A stretch of DNA of 64,000 bases from Anoplolepis gracilipes (GCF_047496725.1 NC_132970.1:23338001-23402000); one strand, 5' to 3'; positions 1 through 12,186 are shown, counted from the stretch's first letter. A program made the numbers and translations. Notes: generated from the letters alone by a model not told the origin.

Positions 1-6
1 AGAATA

Positions 7-401
7 CACTTAAAAAAATATTTTGCTAATGTAGATAGATTTCTAGATGTCTCAATTAAAATTTATCGTTACTTTTTGTATCTGTTAGAATATTATTTGT
101 CACGTATAAAATAAATTTTATAGCAGCAATATTCTAGCAATACCTCTAGAAAATTTAGATCCCATATATTAATCACAAATATAATTGTCCTTGACAATAG
201 GCCTTAAAGACAGGCATCGCAGAAAAACTTTCTGTCCAAATTACACTAATAATACAGATATAAATTTTGTCTCTGTCATTTAAATTAATGAAGTGCAAAA
301 TATATGCAGTATTACAGTATTTGCTAATAATTTATCTGTTTCAGTTAATTTTTTACACCAAGAAAGTTTTTGTTGAAGTTGCAAGATCATTTTCTTGAGT
401 G
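7..401 (-). mobile_element. MITE copy (CACTYAAAAAAAT termini)
   Basis: This stretch is the reverse-complement copy of the element at 40041-40450, recognisable along nearly its whole length with scattered differences. It begins CACTTAAAAAAAT and ends in a near-complement that finishes CTTGAGTG, so it has short terminal inverted repeats. A TA dinucleotide sits on both sides, which would fit a Tc1/mariner-type target duplication. It encodes no protein. An open frame inside it on the minus strand is a by-product of the repeat. Confidence 0.7.
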
Positions 402-471
402 TACATTTCACAGATAAATTAACTTTATTGTTGAAAAAAGTTTTACGCGTGAGTACTTGTACTAAGATTCC

Positions 472-571
472 AGATAGCACATGTTCCTCAAAGATGAGTA
501 ACAGACGACTTAAAAATGTCTATTATCTTTAAGATACCTTTAAGACATTTTTTGACCTTCCTGTGCTGCTG
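472..571. repeat. ~100-bp repeat with AGAYAGCACA / TGTGCTG ends
   Basis: A roughly 100-bp unit bounded by AGATAGCACA and TGTGCTGCTG, containing 'gacttaaaaatgtct' and 'taagacattttttgacct'. Related sequence lies inside the three long hAT-like copies near 4344-4435, 47232-47330 and 63205-63292. It may be a small independent element or a fragment of that family. Confidence 0.5.
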
Positions 572-1765
572 GTATTAAATAGTAATTTTTATAAGTGATT
601 ATATATTTAAATATATACCGAGTAAAACATTTATTTAATTCTTTCATTTTTTAAATTAATTGATGGTTAAAATTATAAAATATAAAAAAAATTTGTTCGC
701 AAGTAGAATAAATTATATTAGTGTAATATAAGTTAAATTTAAATAAATGCATTAATTATGTTTTAAATATCATGAAATGCGTGAACTGCTGATACTTTTG
801 TGACTACATACTTGGGAACAATTTGATATATTATGATTTGACGTTATAATTTAATTTATGTGGTCTCTCTAGACGCGTTCGTCTCTCTGCTTGAATTTCA
901 CTAACCTCGGTAAAAGTGTACGTCCGATTACAATTAAGATTGTCGCGACTTCAGATTTAATATATTTTAATCGAGTCAAGAATATCAAATGGAATATTTG
1001 AGCAAGTAATCTCGTTAAAATTTGTATTAAATTGAAAATTGGTTAACTAATTTAAGTTTTTCTTAAAAAGATATACGTTTAGACATGTTTTTTATATAAT
1101 TTTTTATTATTAAAAGAAAAACAAATGTGTTCTATTATAATTTAAAAAAAGAACATATTTGATTTGTAAATACAGTAAGTTTAAATAAAAAGTTTCCCTC
1201 AAAAAAGACAAATTTTATAAATTTTAAGCTTTGTAAGATCTTTATATTTCAAAACATTTGGAGAATTGAATTGTTGGATTTTAGTATGTTATATTTCTTG
1301 CGCAATATTTTTCAAAAATAAGTTATTAAAATTAAAAAATCTCGAATCAGAAGTCAAATGTGCACAATTTTTTCATGAGTGAAATTTGATAGGTGAAATA
1401 TTTTTCAATCTCTCAATTATTCATCCCAGTGTGGAAATGAAGTAAGTGTCTATCAAATGCATGAGAGAGTTGTTGATTCTTCTTTATAAATTCTTAAAAT
1501 CGTTTATATACGATCTCCTTTCTTGAGGAAATTTTTCGTTCAACTTTGGTTTTGGATATAACTGAATGAATAAAACATTAGTATACTTAAATATATATAA
1601 CAAGATAAATCAATATTATATTTTAGTATTTTAATTTCAGTCACACATATATACACACACACACACACACATACACAGAAAAGTATAATGTTAATTATGA
1701 TTCATTCCATGATTAATATTCATCAACGGTATTGTTTATATTAATTAACATAAAAACTTACTCAC
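572..1765. other. AT-rich DNA without a recognisable gene
   Basis: About 1.2 kb of very AT-rich sequence with frequent stops in all frames and a short CA microsatellite near 1650-1675. I see nothing coding here. Confidence 0.5.
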
Positions 1766-1902
1766 ATATCATAATGTAATCCAACCAGATTGAAACACTC
1801 GAGCATCACATCGCTACGTCGAAGAAGATTAATTCGTGACAGATGTATTACAAATTCAAATATCTTGCTTGCTTGTATTTCATAACTCGGGGAGGTGTTC
1901 AT
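1766..1902 (-). other. weak candidate first coding exon, product unknown
   Basis: On the minus strand an ATG in fair context (A at -3) opens 45 codons and then meets a strong donor (GTGAGTAAG, ending at 1757). The predicted start is MNTSPSYEIQASKIFEF; I do not recognise it. No partner exon is visible in the 1.7 kb that remains before the window edge, so any gene would have to continue outside. It could equally be a chance open frame. Confidence 0.18.
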
Positions 1903-2287
1903 TATTATTACCGCTATGTCATTCGATACGATCGTGACGATGGCAATGATCTTGGCAAGGCTAGATGAGATCAGGCACACGCGGTGATAATAATGATAAC
2001 GAGAGGGATTTATCATTCACGCTTGTACTCAATCAGTATATCCTTGAAAATTACGCTTTAAAAATGACATTATACAGGAAAAACTTTAATCTTGATCTAT
2101 GATCGAATATACAATTAAATCATTTTAAAGTCTGCTCAAATTTCGAGCATTAATGTGCGATAAGATGCGACGTGCAATAATAATGACGATAATGACGACA
2201 TATCTAAAAACAGTGGTCGGGTTTGTCTCAATTTTTTTCTTTGTGATGCACATGTAGTATACATTACATCACCGGATGTTCCCTCAG

Positions 2288-2446
2288 TTGTCGACGTTAG
2301 ACATTAAGGGACTTAAACTAAGAGAAATGGGAGTTGTTCCGCACAACATGCTTGCTAAAGAGAGAAGCGCGATAAAGAGAGAAAGAGAGAAAATGTTACG
2401 GAATGGCTTGATAAATAGAGAAGAATTTTTACAAATTGAATTACAA
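2288..2446 (+). other. orphan coding-exon candidate, unknown product
   Basis: A stretch of exactly 53 codons lies between an acceptor-like CCCTCAG and a donor-like GTAATA, so it would be phase 0 on both sides. The translation is strongly charged (a KERSAIKREREKMLRNG core) and looks more like real protein than the surrounding low-complexity frames. I do not recognise the family. No upstream or downstream partner exon was found in the window, so it may be an exon of a gene lying mainly to the left, a decayed exon, or chance. Confidence 0.3.
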
Positions 2447-2894
2447 GTAATATTTATAATATAATAATATTTATAATTATATTTTCGTAAATCTTTGTTA
2501 TATTGTATTAAAAATTATTCTATTAAATGTGAATTACACAAAGGATCAAAAATTTCTGATAAATTGAAAAAAGAAAAAATGGAATTCCATACATCAATTT
2601 AATCTGCCAATTAGCCTTTTTATAATAAATTTACTTTTATGTATGTAAGCTGAATAAATTTTAAATGTGTCTACAATTGTCTGTCAAACTCTTAATGTCC
2701 TCCTAAAAATTATTAATGGATTAATTTATTTAATTTTTTGTATTTATTTTTGAACATTATTACGTTGTTTCACGTATTAGAGATCTTAATTTTATCTTTC
2801 TATTCTAATATACATTAAAAAAGAGAGAGAGAGGTTATAATTATTTTAAAAATAATATAATTACATTGTTTAAAAAATACTGTATTTCCTTTTT

Positions 2895-2895
<1 letters not shown>

Positions 2896-2931
<36 letters not shown>
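2896..2931. repeat. (TA)n microsatellite
   Basis: A run of alternating T and A in AT-rich intergenic DNA. Confidence 0.9.
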
Positions 2932-2938
<7 letters not shown>

Positions 2939-3179
2939 ATTATTCATTTTTGCTAAAACGTCATTATTTTTACATTTTTATAGTCTACGCTTTTCACGTA
3001 TGTAATAAAATCGGAAAACTTTAGCAAAGAGTCTGAATGACGTGAGAATGTTTCTTAATCGGTTCACTGACGCATTTTATCTTACTCTTGAGATATTTCT
3101 TTACCCTGCAGTAAGTAAGGCATCGCTTTCACCGGGATTTTTATTAATAAAGAATATGGCTCGTCTCTGTATAGACCGT

Positions 3180-3560
3180 TTAAGTTTGCAGCGTCGCGGG
3201 GGCGTTCAATGACAGTTGCGTGCCTGGCGACGTAGACGGGCGCGATTACTCGCGTGTAACCGCGCGCCGAGATGTAACACGCGTCAACTGCCCTGATATG
3301 ACAACTCGAGACTAACCATCAACTGCGGGACAATCTAGCCATCAGTCTTAAATGGAATATATTTACAGCCGGGTTGAGAGAGCGCGGCGATGCCCAACAC
3401 GGTGACATCAGCATCCGCTTTCCTTTGTCGGCGTAAACTCTCTGCTTTTCATGGCCATTTACTCGCCTAGGAGAACCTCGTCCTTGCCAAATTCAAGTTT
3501 TTAATCCTCGATAATTGAGACCGCGGTGAGTAATCGCGGTGAGTTTGATTGTCGACGTCG
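3180..3560. promoter_or_regulatory. GC/CpG-rich block, possible distal regulatory region
   Basis: Composition changes sharply from AT-rich flanks to a CpG-rich stretch with many cgcg words and a CRE-like GTGACATCA. No convincing open frame spans it. It lies about 2.4 kb upstream of the PXYLP1 first coding exon and could be an alternative promoter or untranslated exon. This rests on composition only. Confidence 0.25.
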
Positions 3561-4174
3561 GGGATTCGAGATTCGATTATATAATGAACGATGATTGCAA
3601 CTTGATACTTGACTGATTTCGAAAATTGAACTAATCATAATTAATCGCTCTCGATTGTGTTTGATGGTAACTGATGGTAACGCTTGATACGTGATAATTC
3701 TAGATTGCAATTACTAATGCATTGTTTGCGAAGCAAGGTATATGTCGTTGGCAATAATGTGCAAGATAATCTCTACGAAATACCTTAAAGTTTTAATAAG
3801 TACTGCTACGAACGAAAAAGTTTTGTAGAATGTTAGAGATCGAAACAAACTTTCTTATTCATTTTGATTAAATATGCATCTCTACGTATATTAACGATAT
3901 GCTAATTTATAATATGATTGTAGTAGTAACAATTGTATCGAAAAAATGATTATCATTTTCTTTTACATGATTTTTTCTTACGTATTAAAAGATAGAAATA
4001 TATATATATATATATTTCTCTCTTTTATATATATATATATAAAAGCTAATTAAATCATATCTAACAAAAGTCGGTCAGAGGAGAATGCCTAATAATTTAA
4101 CAGTCATATTCTTACGTTTCTCACTTTAGATTTGTAATTATCAGAGAAAGTTTATCATTATACATACATATATG

Positions 4175-5249
4175 CAGTGTTGGGAAGTAACGCGTTACTT
4201 GTAACGTCGTTACTTTTTTTGGGGTTAATTGTAACGGTAATGGCGTTACAAATTTTTGTTTGTAATGGAAAAAATAACTATGTTACATTTTTTGATAACG
4301 AGCAACGAAATTGACAGTTACTTTTATTGTTACTTTCCAGACAGCACGTATCTTTAAAAAATGCTTAAAAGACAACTTAAAGACGTCTTATTATCTTTTA
4401 AATATCTTTAAGATGCCTTTTGACCTTTCTGTGCAGTCTAGGATTTTTTTCAAATATACTTGAATATACTATACTTTCTTCGAATATAATTTTCAAATAA
4501 AGAAACATAGATATTTTTCATTTCATAGATATGTGCGCATTTTATATGATACATGTAACATATACTATAGATACGTGTACACATATGCTCGAAATAGAAC
4601 TTAGGGATTGATAAGAGTATTGAAATGCAGTATCACATAGAAATTATTGGAATCTCTTTCTAGTACCTTTCTATTTCGTAAAAAAAAAAACAGTTAAGTA
4701 GAGAGTTAATTTAATGATTAGTCAAGAATTTGATATTATGAAAATTATCGTATCGTGTTAGAATTTTAAAATAAAAAAAATTAAAGAGACGTGAAGAAAA
4801 ACAATTTTGACCATATTTACAAATCTATTGAAAGTAAACTAACAATAAGAAAATCACTTTATTTACATTTACAGCATCTAAAAGTGTTTAAGAAAGCTTG
4901 TCTATAATTTTTTCAAGTTTCTTTTAAAATAATGTATTATCAAAATTATTACACACTTTATATCAATAGCGATATCACTATCAAAATTATATCATTTTGA
5001 TTACTTTAATGTAAAATAATGTTTAAAAATTTCTAGTGTTTAGCGTAAATTTTTAATTTAATTTAATTCTTGTATTAAATAATTTGATCTTGTATTTAAA
5101 AAGATTTTATGTAAAGTTTGTATTGTATGTACAAAAAAAAGTAACGAAAATTGTAACGATTCGTTAGTTTTTTGAGTAACGGTAACAGTAACGAGTTATT
5201 TTTTGAAATTAGTAACGGTTACTTTTATAAAATAACTTTCTCAACTCTG
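4175..5249 (-). mobile_element. hAT-like non-autonomous element, copy 1
   Basis: It begins CAGTGTTGGGAAGTAACG and ends AACTTTCTCAACTCTG, imperfect terminal inverted repeats of the CAG...CTG type found in hAT elements. The interior is AT-rich with no transposase frame and matches copies at 46486 and 62352 in opposite orientation. A clean 8-bp target duplication is not visible here because the flanks are TA-rich, but copy 46486-47494 has a perfect one. Confidence 0.75.
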
Positions 5250-5329
5250 TGTATACATATGTATACATATATATGTGTATGTATATATATTTTTAGTATT
5301 TTGTGACGAGATAGGAAAATCGAGTTTTC

Positions 5330-5923
5330 GACAGAGAATGCATAACCGACCGGCTTTTGCTGATCGAGCTCTCGGTTTGATAATTGCACCAGATAAAGGA
5401 AGGTCGATAAACGTTATACGACAGGGCCACCCTGTAGATCGACCAGGCCATCGTGGGGGAAAACTAGTCGGCTTTTCAGGGTGGAAGGTAATCGCGCTGG
5501 TAGAGCGCGCTTGCGCCTGACCAACGCACCCCCGCTTCGTGAAAATTCACCCCTTGCTGTTATCGCCATGTCAGGAACCGGCAGTTCCATCTCGGGCGGA
5601 CTCGCGGCAGGGTAGATAGATAGATAGATAGGTAGATCGATCTCGACGCGGTTTTTCTCGTCGATTGTACTACCGCATCGCGATTGCTCCTGCTCACGAT
5701 CGGATGATCAGGTGTTACGTCGCACGACCGTCGACAAGTATGCCGAAAGAGCGAAGGTCGAAGGGCGTTTGAAGATGCAGCTTCGATCGGCCCCTACGAG
5801 CGGAACGGAAATCCAGTCGCGTCCTCGTCGCGTCGCTCCGCGTCGTCGTCATCGTGACGGGACGTCGTTACCGCTCGTCGTTGTCCCGCGAATCGGTCCC
5901 ACGGGGCCCGTAACCGTCGAGGG
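5330..5923 (+). promoter_or_regulatory. CpG-rich promoter / leader region of PXYLP1
   Basis: GC content is far above the flanks right up to the first coding exon, and the stretch includes a short TAGA tetranucleotide run near 5611-5632. Two upstream ATGs (5740 and 5775) lie in other frames from the main start. I cannot place the transcription start from sequence alone. Confidence 0.45.
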
Positions 5924-5935
5924 ATGCTCGCGGAG

Positions 5936-6404
5936 ATGGTGCGGTTGTCCTACCAACACCGGGCGTTCTACTGCTACGTGATTCTGAGCGTGTGGATCTT
6001 CCTCCTGGTCGCTGGTAAACGCAACCTCGTGATCGCTCATTTCGTGTGCATTGCGGCGAACGGCCCTGTTAAATATTTATAGCACGATCCAATCGAACTC
6101 TTAAAAATCAATCTAATTTCAATCAATCTAATTTCATTCCTTTAAGTACGCGTGAACGATATATGTTTATTTACGGCAATACAAATCGATAGGATATATT
6201 TTGCCGTATCTATAGAAGATTCAACTCGTCAAAATTCAACGTATCAAAGTTGTAAAATATCACGTTTTATATAACATGCTCGCGTAGATTTTTAGTTTCA
6301 TATTTGATCCAAGATCTCTTTGGGTTCTTGCTTAAATGTTTAAATCCTTTCAACACGACTTGAGCAAATTTTGGTTTTTTAAAAATTAAATGTAGGATAA
6401 GATT

Positions 6405-6473
<69 letters not shown>

Positions 6474-8044
6474 TATAGATGTGTCGCAGCTATACACTTG
6501 AACGCTTCTGTTCGTTATCACTTGAGTTTAATAATGGATTTATAACACTCTAGAACACGCAACTTTAGTTTTTAATAATAGTTTACGTAGCTGAATATTG
6601 TCACGTGTTATCGAGCTATTCTACTTTCTTTTTGTTGTAAAGAGAAGCGTTACAACAATTATAATTGTTGACACAAATGTTAACTGATTGCAGAAAAAAA
6701 GAAATTAAATCCATTGAAGCTAGTTCAAGAATCTCTTCCTTCTGTTAGCATTAAATTTCCCAATTAGAAAATTGGCGAGTAAAAGCAAAACGCTATAGTT
6801 GGTGCGCAATAAATTATTCTAACAATAAGTAACAATTTAATTTCTTCTCCTAACGAACGTTTCGGTCAATTTTATGACCTTCCTCAGCGCAAAAATACAA
6901 AAACAGATGAGAAATACCGGTTTTTTAGTCATACAATCGTATAATAACCTATCATTAAATGACGCCAGTACATCGTCATACGAGAGTTTAAGAAAAGTTA
7001 AACATTATTTTGTAAACACGTTTAAAATTGAACAGGAAAATATTGTTAATACGATACGAAATTGTTGAGTTGATATGTTCCTCCCTTGGTTAGTAGGCCA
7101 AGAAGTGACATATAGCACATAGGTTCACTCGTCAAATTGTAAAACAAACTAGTAGGTTGGAAGCCTGTAATAGCCTTGAAATTTATTAAAAATCATTTGC
7201 TTAATATAAAAGTTTTGCAATTTATACACACAAAATAAGATATAGGTTTCTGCTAGGAATTGCATGAAGGAATATTTGGGAACTTTTAGAAATGACTTAA
7301 AAAAAAAAAAAATACCGTAGAACTTTTTATATTAAATAAATATTGTTGCGACGTAACTGTCACCTTTTAATTTTTTATCATTTTTATATGAAATTATTAG
7401 CCCCCATGTGTTGTTTTTATAAGTACTTTAATTGTGGAGAAGGATTTATCAATCCTTATAGCCAAAAAAGAAATTTTGGATCCCCTTAAAATAGCAGAAA
7501 AGTTTTTTTATAAAAAAGACACTGTGTTTTGTTTTACAATTTGACCATTCAATTAATGTGTCACTTCTTGGCCTACTAACCAAAGGAGGAACATATCAAC
7601 TCAACAATTTCGTATCGTATTAACAATATCTTCATGTTCAATTTTAAGCGTGTGACAAAATAATGATGTTTAACTTTTCTTAAACTCTCGTGTGACGATG
7701 TATTGGCGTCATTTAATGATAGGTTATATAAATATATAGTTATATGGTTAAAAAAACCGGTATTTCGTATTTGTTTTTGTATTTTTGCGCTGAGGAAGGT
7801 CATAAAATTGACCGAACCGTTTGTTAGAAGAAGAGATTAAAATTGTTACTTATTGTTAGAATAAATTATTGCGCACTAATTACAGCGTCTTGCTCTTACT
7901 CGCCAACTTTCTAATTGAATTTTATATCTTATAAAGAGTTTATATATTATATTTAATTTATTAAATTTTCCATTGAAGCACAAATTGAGGGAGAAGGATT
8001 GTATTTTTTAATACAAGTTTATTTACTTATTTCTTTTTTCAATA

Positions 8045-8086
<42 letters not shown>

Positions 8087-11000
8087 ATATTTAATATATT
8101 TTCTCAAGTTCAAGTACATGATACATATGTGTGTATAAACATCCTATTGTATTCATGCAATTAAATAAAAACATTAGGAAAGAGTAATAAAATCTGAGAT
8201 AATTATAAACTATTGTTCTCATCGCGCAGGCATGTATAAATATATCGGCGTGGATGAGAAAACTTCGGTGCAAACGAGAATCTTAAATAATGATCTATCG
8301 CTTCGAGAATTCCCGAGAAATTTAAAATCAGACGCGAAGACAAAGAAGATCTTTCGTTTTTGCAATTTACCGCACGAGATAGCTGCAGAGACCGAAGGTA
8401 TGTTCTATATGATTATTCTATTTTTGCATAAAATAAGACGACCATCAAAACCGGGTTATTTTAGTTATGTTATTATTATACGAGATCAATAATTATCCAC
8501 ATTAAAAGATCGTATTAAAATCCATCTTATTAAAAGAAATCTGTAAATATTATATATTAAAGAAATAATTATTGAAGCCTTTTTGCGCATTATAAAGTTG
8601 CAATAAATAAATAAAATCGATATTTTTTATTATCTCGAGTCGCGAAAAATAATTTTATCCTTCGCACGTAATTATATACGAGCGAGATGTTCGCATGAGA
8701 TGTTCTTTTTCAAATAGGAAAACTCGACGGCAACTTGACATTAGGCGGCATCCTGATCTTCATCCGTCATGGTGACAGGGGTCCTTTGACGCATATACGG
8801 AATATAAGCAGCATAAATTGCGGCGGCGAGGCTGGCGGAGGTGGGACATCGGAATTGGAAACGATTTACGAGAATTACGTAAATTTCGTGCAAAATGTGT
8901 CGAGCTACTCGAAGACCGCCTGGGCCCAGTTCCTGGGCCCGTTTCACGGACTGCCCGTGTTACCGGCGAACGCGCGCGACTGCAAGATCGGTCAGCTGAC
9001 CACCCTCGGTATTCTGCAGCTGCTGAAGACCGGGATCCTGTTGAGAAACGCGTACTATCACAGGCTCAATCTCGGCAACGGCACCACCTTCGGCAGGGAC
9101 GTCATCGTTTACAGCACTTCCTACCGTAGGACCGTACAGAGTGCCGTCGCGTTGCTCTACGCGTTCTTCGAGAACGACGGTTTCCAGAGCCTAGCGAGGA
9201 TCAGTCTGCAGGAGAGCCAGAGCTATGCGTTCTGCAACAACGAATGCGCCTGTCCTGCCGCTGAAAAATTTCTGAAGCAGCATTTAAAGGTAATTGCATA
9301 AAAATAAACGCAAGTCGCAGAATTTATTTTTTCTACCTTACAAAAAAAATACTTTATCTTGAATATTATTTTGTAATTTTATATTATAATTATAAAATTA
9401 CTGTGGAATAATAACTGTGGAAAAATAACTTTGGAATAATAATTTATAAATTTATACCTATTTTTAAATGCATACTCTTTTTATATTTAAAATATAAGAT
9501 CGTGAAACGTATTTTTTTTTCTGTAAGACTCGAGTCTGATATAAAAATTTTATGAATAATTATTCAAAGTAATTCAAGTATATTTAGAGTACATTATCAA
9601 AACTTTTTTGCCCGTCTCGCACTTTTTATATATATATATATATATAGAATTGATATTGCTTTTCCTTTTCGTGTTTTAAAAAAGATTTAATAAAGTATTA
9701 AACATTTGCATTATGACTGTCTTATCGAAAAAAGTTTTACTAATTCGAAATCCTCTTGTTCTTCTCGAAAACGTTAAATAACTTATAATAATCGCGCTCT
9801 TCTCGTACTTTCTCAGGAAGTCTGATGAAACTATGTAGGTCATTCAAGGCTGCCAGATATCTGATTTTTCCACATACGTTATCTGAATAAAATACTTGCA
9901 CGCGATGATAATTTTTCTACAGAAATAATTTTGCGTTAACGCGTTTGTCCGTGTATTATTGCGCGTGACATATGGAAATATATCACGTATGATACATGTG
10001 TAATTTTTTTTTAAATTAAAATTTCACGGGTAAAACCGCATGACTCGTTTTAATATGTAATATTAAATACTTTGATGATTGAGCTCGTGTGGAAAAAAAT
10101 CCACTTCAAAATAATTTAGACAAATGCAATCGAAGACCGAAAAAGTCTTCACAAACAATCTAATTAATTCTATTAAGAAAGCAGTGTTACAGCTTCGATT
10201 TTTTAAATATATTTAGAAATATTGAAAATAATATTCGACAATTATACACTCAAAAAAATAGTATTGCAATTACAGCAAAAATGTTCTGGGTGTAAAATTT
10301 CAAGCTTTAAAATTTTTTTTTTAATTTTTCATTTTTGCGATAATTTTTCGCCCAGTATCGACAACATGTCTGAAAAATACAGATTTAGTTTCAAAATTAT
10401 GTATCTCGGCCAAAAGAAATTGTAGGAAAGTTTAAAAAAAAGCATTTTGTAGGCAAAATGTTGTAGTTTATGCAACTTGACTTAAATTTTTCCAGAGAAG
10501 TTTTTTTTTACCGAGTTGCAGAGTGTCAAAAATACAATAAAATTTTAAGAAACAAAACAATGTTCTTTTTTAAAGCACAGAGCAAGGAAAATACAAAAAT
10601 TTTTTTAATTACCGATAGCAACTTTAATGCGTTATCAGTACATTAAAAAATTTTTGTATTTTTCTTGTTCTGTAAAAAAGAACATTGTTTTGCTTCTTAA
10701 AATTTTATTGTATTTTTGACACTCTGCAGCTCGGTACAAAAATTTCTCTCGAAAAATTTAAGTCAAGTTCCATAAACTACAACATTTTGCCTTACAACAA
10801 AATGCTTTTTTTTAAACTTTCCTACAATTTTTTTTGCCCGAGATACATAATTTTAAAATTAAATCTGTATTCAGACATGTTGTCGATACTGGGCGAAAAA
10901 TTAAAAATACATTTTAAAGCTTGAAATTTCAGCTTTAAAGTGCTATCGATAGTTTTGAAAAATTTTTTAATCTTTTTAGTATTTACAAAATAAGAAATAC

Positions 11001-11921
11001 GGAAAACTTAAGGGTGCCTAATAATTTTGTCAATGGCTGTATATTTCAAAATACTGAAAAATAATTGAATGCTCTCTGGAAAATATTCGCGGAAAGCTCG
11101 AAGACGCGCGTTTGCGACGAAATCGACAATCGTGTTAGGTTCTCCGCACGTTGCTCTACTTTCCCCAGGAGACTTCCAACCATCTAAGATCTCACCCGGC
11201 CGTCGGCGAGCTGATCAAGCAGGCGGCGAGCGCCGTGTTCGAACTTGCGGATCAAGCGCAGACGTGCGACCCGAACACCCTGAGGGACGCTTTATTAACG
11301 TACGTATGTCACAGCGCCTCCCTGCCGTGCGCCGATCTCGCGGAGGACGCGTTAAGGGCGAGCACGCAGAGGACATGCGTGAAGAGCGACCACGTTACCG
11401 GGCTGTTCGCTTATACGGATTGGGAATCCAAGCAGGCCGCCAAGAGCAGCAGCCGCAACAAGTACGGGCTGCTTAAGGCGTACGGGATGCTGCGCGGCAT
11501 CGTCACCTTCATGCTGCGCGTCATCTCCGAGGCCAGGCCCAAGATCGTCCTCTATTCCGGCCACGACAAGACCCTCGAGTACCTCGCCACTGCTCTTGGC
11601 ATAGTCTCGGACGTCGCGACGCATTACGCTTCGAGACTCATCATCGAGATCTACAAGATTAATCCGCGGAACGATAATCGCCTCGCCAGCGACTTTTATT
11701 TCCGCGTCGTCGCCAACGGTCGGGATCTCACGCCGAAGATCCCGTTCTGTAGGAATGCCAACACCTACGTCAGCGACGACGGGGAACAGGGGATGGGCAA
11801 GAAGGGCGTCGTCAAGTTGTGCCCCATAGAGAACATCGTTCGGCAATTGCACGATGACTACTTTGTGCCGTTCAACGCGACGAACTTTAAAGACGCTTGT
11901 TCGAGTCATAAGATTCGCTAA
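5936..11921 (+). CDS. PXYLP1: 2-phosphoxylose phosphatase 1 (histidine acid phosphatase family)
   Basis: Four coding exons join in frame: 5936-6014, 8230-8397, 8718-9289 and 11169-11921, giving 523 residues (human protein about 480). All introns are GT-AG. Residues 10-28 form a single hydrophobic segment, as expected for a type II Golgi protein. The catalytic RHGDR motif is at 99-103 and the HD proton-donor pair at 405-406 (SGHDKT), both intact. The C-terminal CPIENIV segment also matches the family. By homology the enzyme removes the 2-phosphate from xylose in the glycosaminoglycan-protein linkage, permitting chain elongation. Another in-frame ATG lies at 5924; I prefer 5936 because of its G at -3 and +4. 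The first coding exon sits in a CpG-rich stretch (about 5330-6040) that probably holds the promoter and leader, which also carries out-of-frame ATGs. Introns 1 and 3 carry foldback repeats. Confidence 0.93.
6409..6470. repeat. (TA)n microsatellite, PXYLP1 intron 1
   Basis: About 31 TA units. An apparent open frame across it that reads poly-Tyr-Ile is a by-product. Confidence 0.95.
6761..7917. mobile_element. large inverted repeat with hammerhead-like motif
   Basis: Arms 6761-7146 and 7528-7917 are reverse complements with scattered differences, separated by a spacer of about 380 bp. The outer ends read AATTAGAAAATTGGCGAGTA and its complement. The arms are related to sequence at 48270-48675, so this is a dispersed family. 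Each arm contains CTGAGGA, then a GGTCA/TGACC stem, then GAA. The whole unit lies in PXYLP1 intron 1. No open frame of transposase size is present. Confidence 0.75.
8052..8081. repeat. (AT)n microsatellite, PXYLP1 intron 1
   Basis: A simple AT run about 150 bp upstream of PXYLP1 exon 2. Confidence 0.9.
10247..11041. mobile_element. foldback element in PXYLP1 intron 3
   Basis: Sequence from about 10298 to 10610 is the reverse complement of about 10930 back to 10643, leaving a 32-bp spacer, so the transcript could form a hairpin of about 300 bp. The left flank starts CACTCAAAAAAATAG, like the MITE at 40041. The right flank ends in TGCCTAATAATTTTGTCAAT, which resembles Tc1-type terminal repeats. 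No transposase frame was seen. Confidence 0.7.
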
Positions 11922-12006
11922 AATTCATTACGGTTGAATGAGAAGATTCTCTAGAAGAAAGTAAAAAGTTAACGAATTAAAAGGAATTGAGAGAGAATTC
12001 TTTGAT

Positions 12007-12168
12007 AATAAATTATACCTCTTATCCTCAAAATTATGCTACCTTAGGTATTTTTAACACACTTTCATAGGTTTTCTCCATTTTATCTCTCTTTATTCTT
12101 AGTATAATGAGACTTTGCAGTTACTCTATTAGTATATAGCTAAGCACCAAATATATGTGAGAAATAAA
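12007..12168 (+). terminator. poly(A) signals for PXYLP1
   Basis: AATAAA hexamers occur at 12007-12012 and 12163-12168, 86 and 242 bp after the stop codon. The second lies just before a long AT microsatellite. Which one is used cannot be decided from sequence. Confidence 0.45.
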
Positions 12169-12186
12169 TGAAAAATCTATTTGATT

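Noticed and set aside
5479..5555. tRNA-like stretch with an A-box-like TGGTAGAGCGC and GGGTG/CACCC ends
   Set aside because: No T-arm with GTTCRANTC, the anticodon stem does not form with a seven-base loop, and there is no proper acceptor stem of seven pairs.
6267..6521. 84-codon frame on the minus strand
   Set aside because: Its middle is a translated TA microsatellite (Tyr-Ile repeat).
11352..11909. 185-codon frame antisense to PXYLP1 exon 4
   Set aside because: It lies wholly within a conserved coding exon on the other strand; it is a codon-composition shadow.
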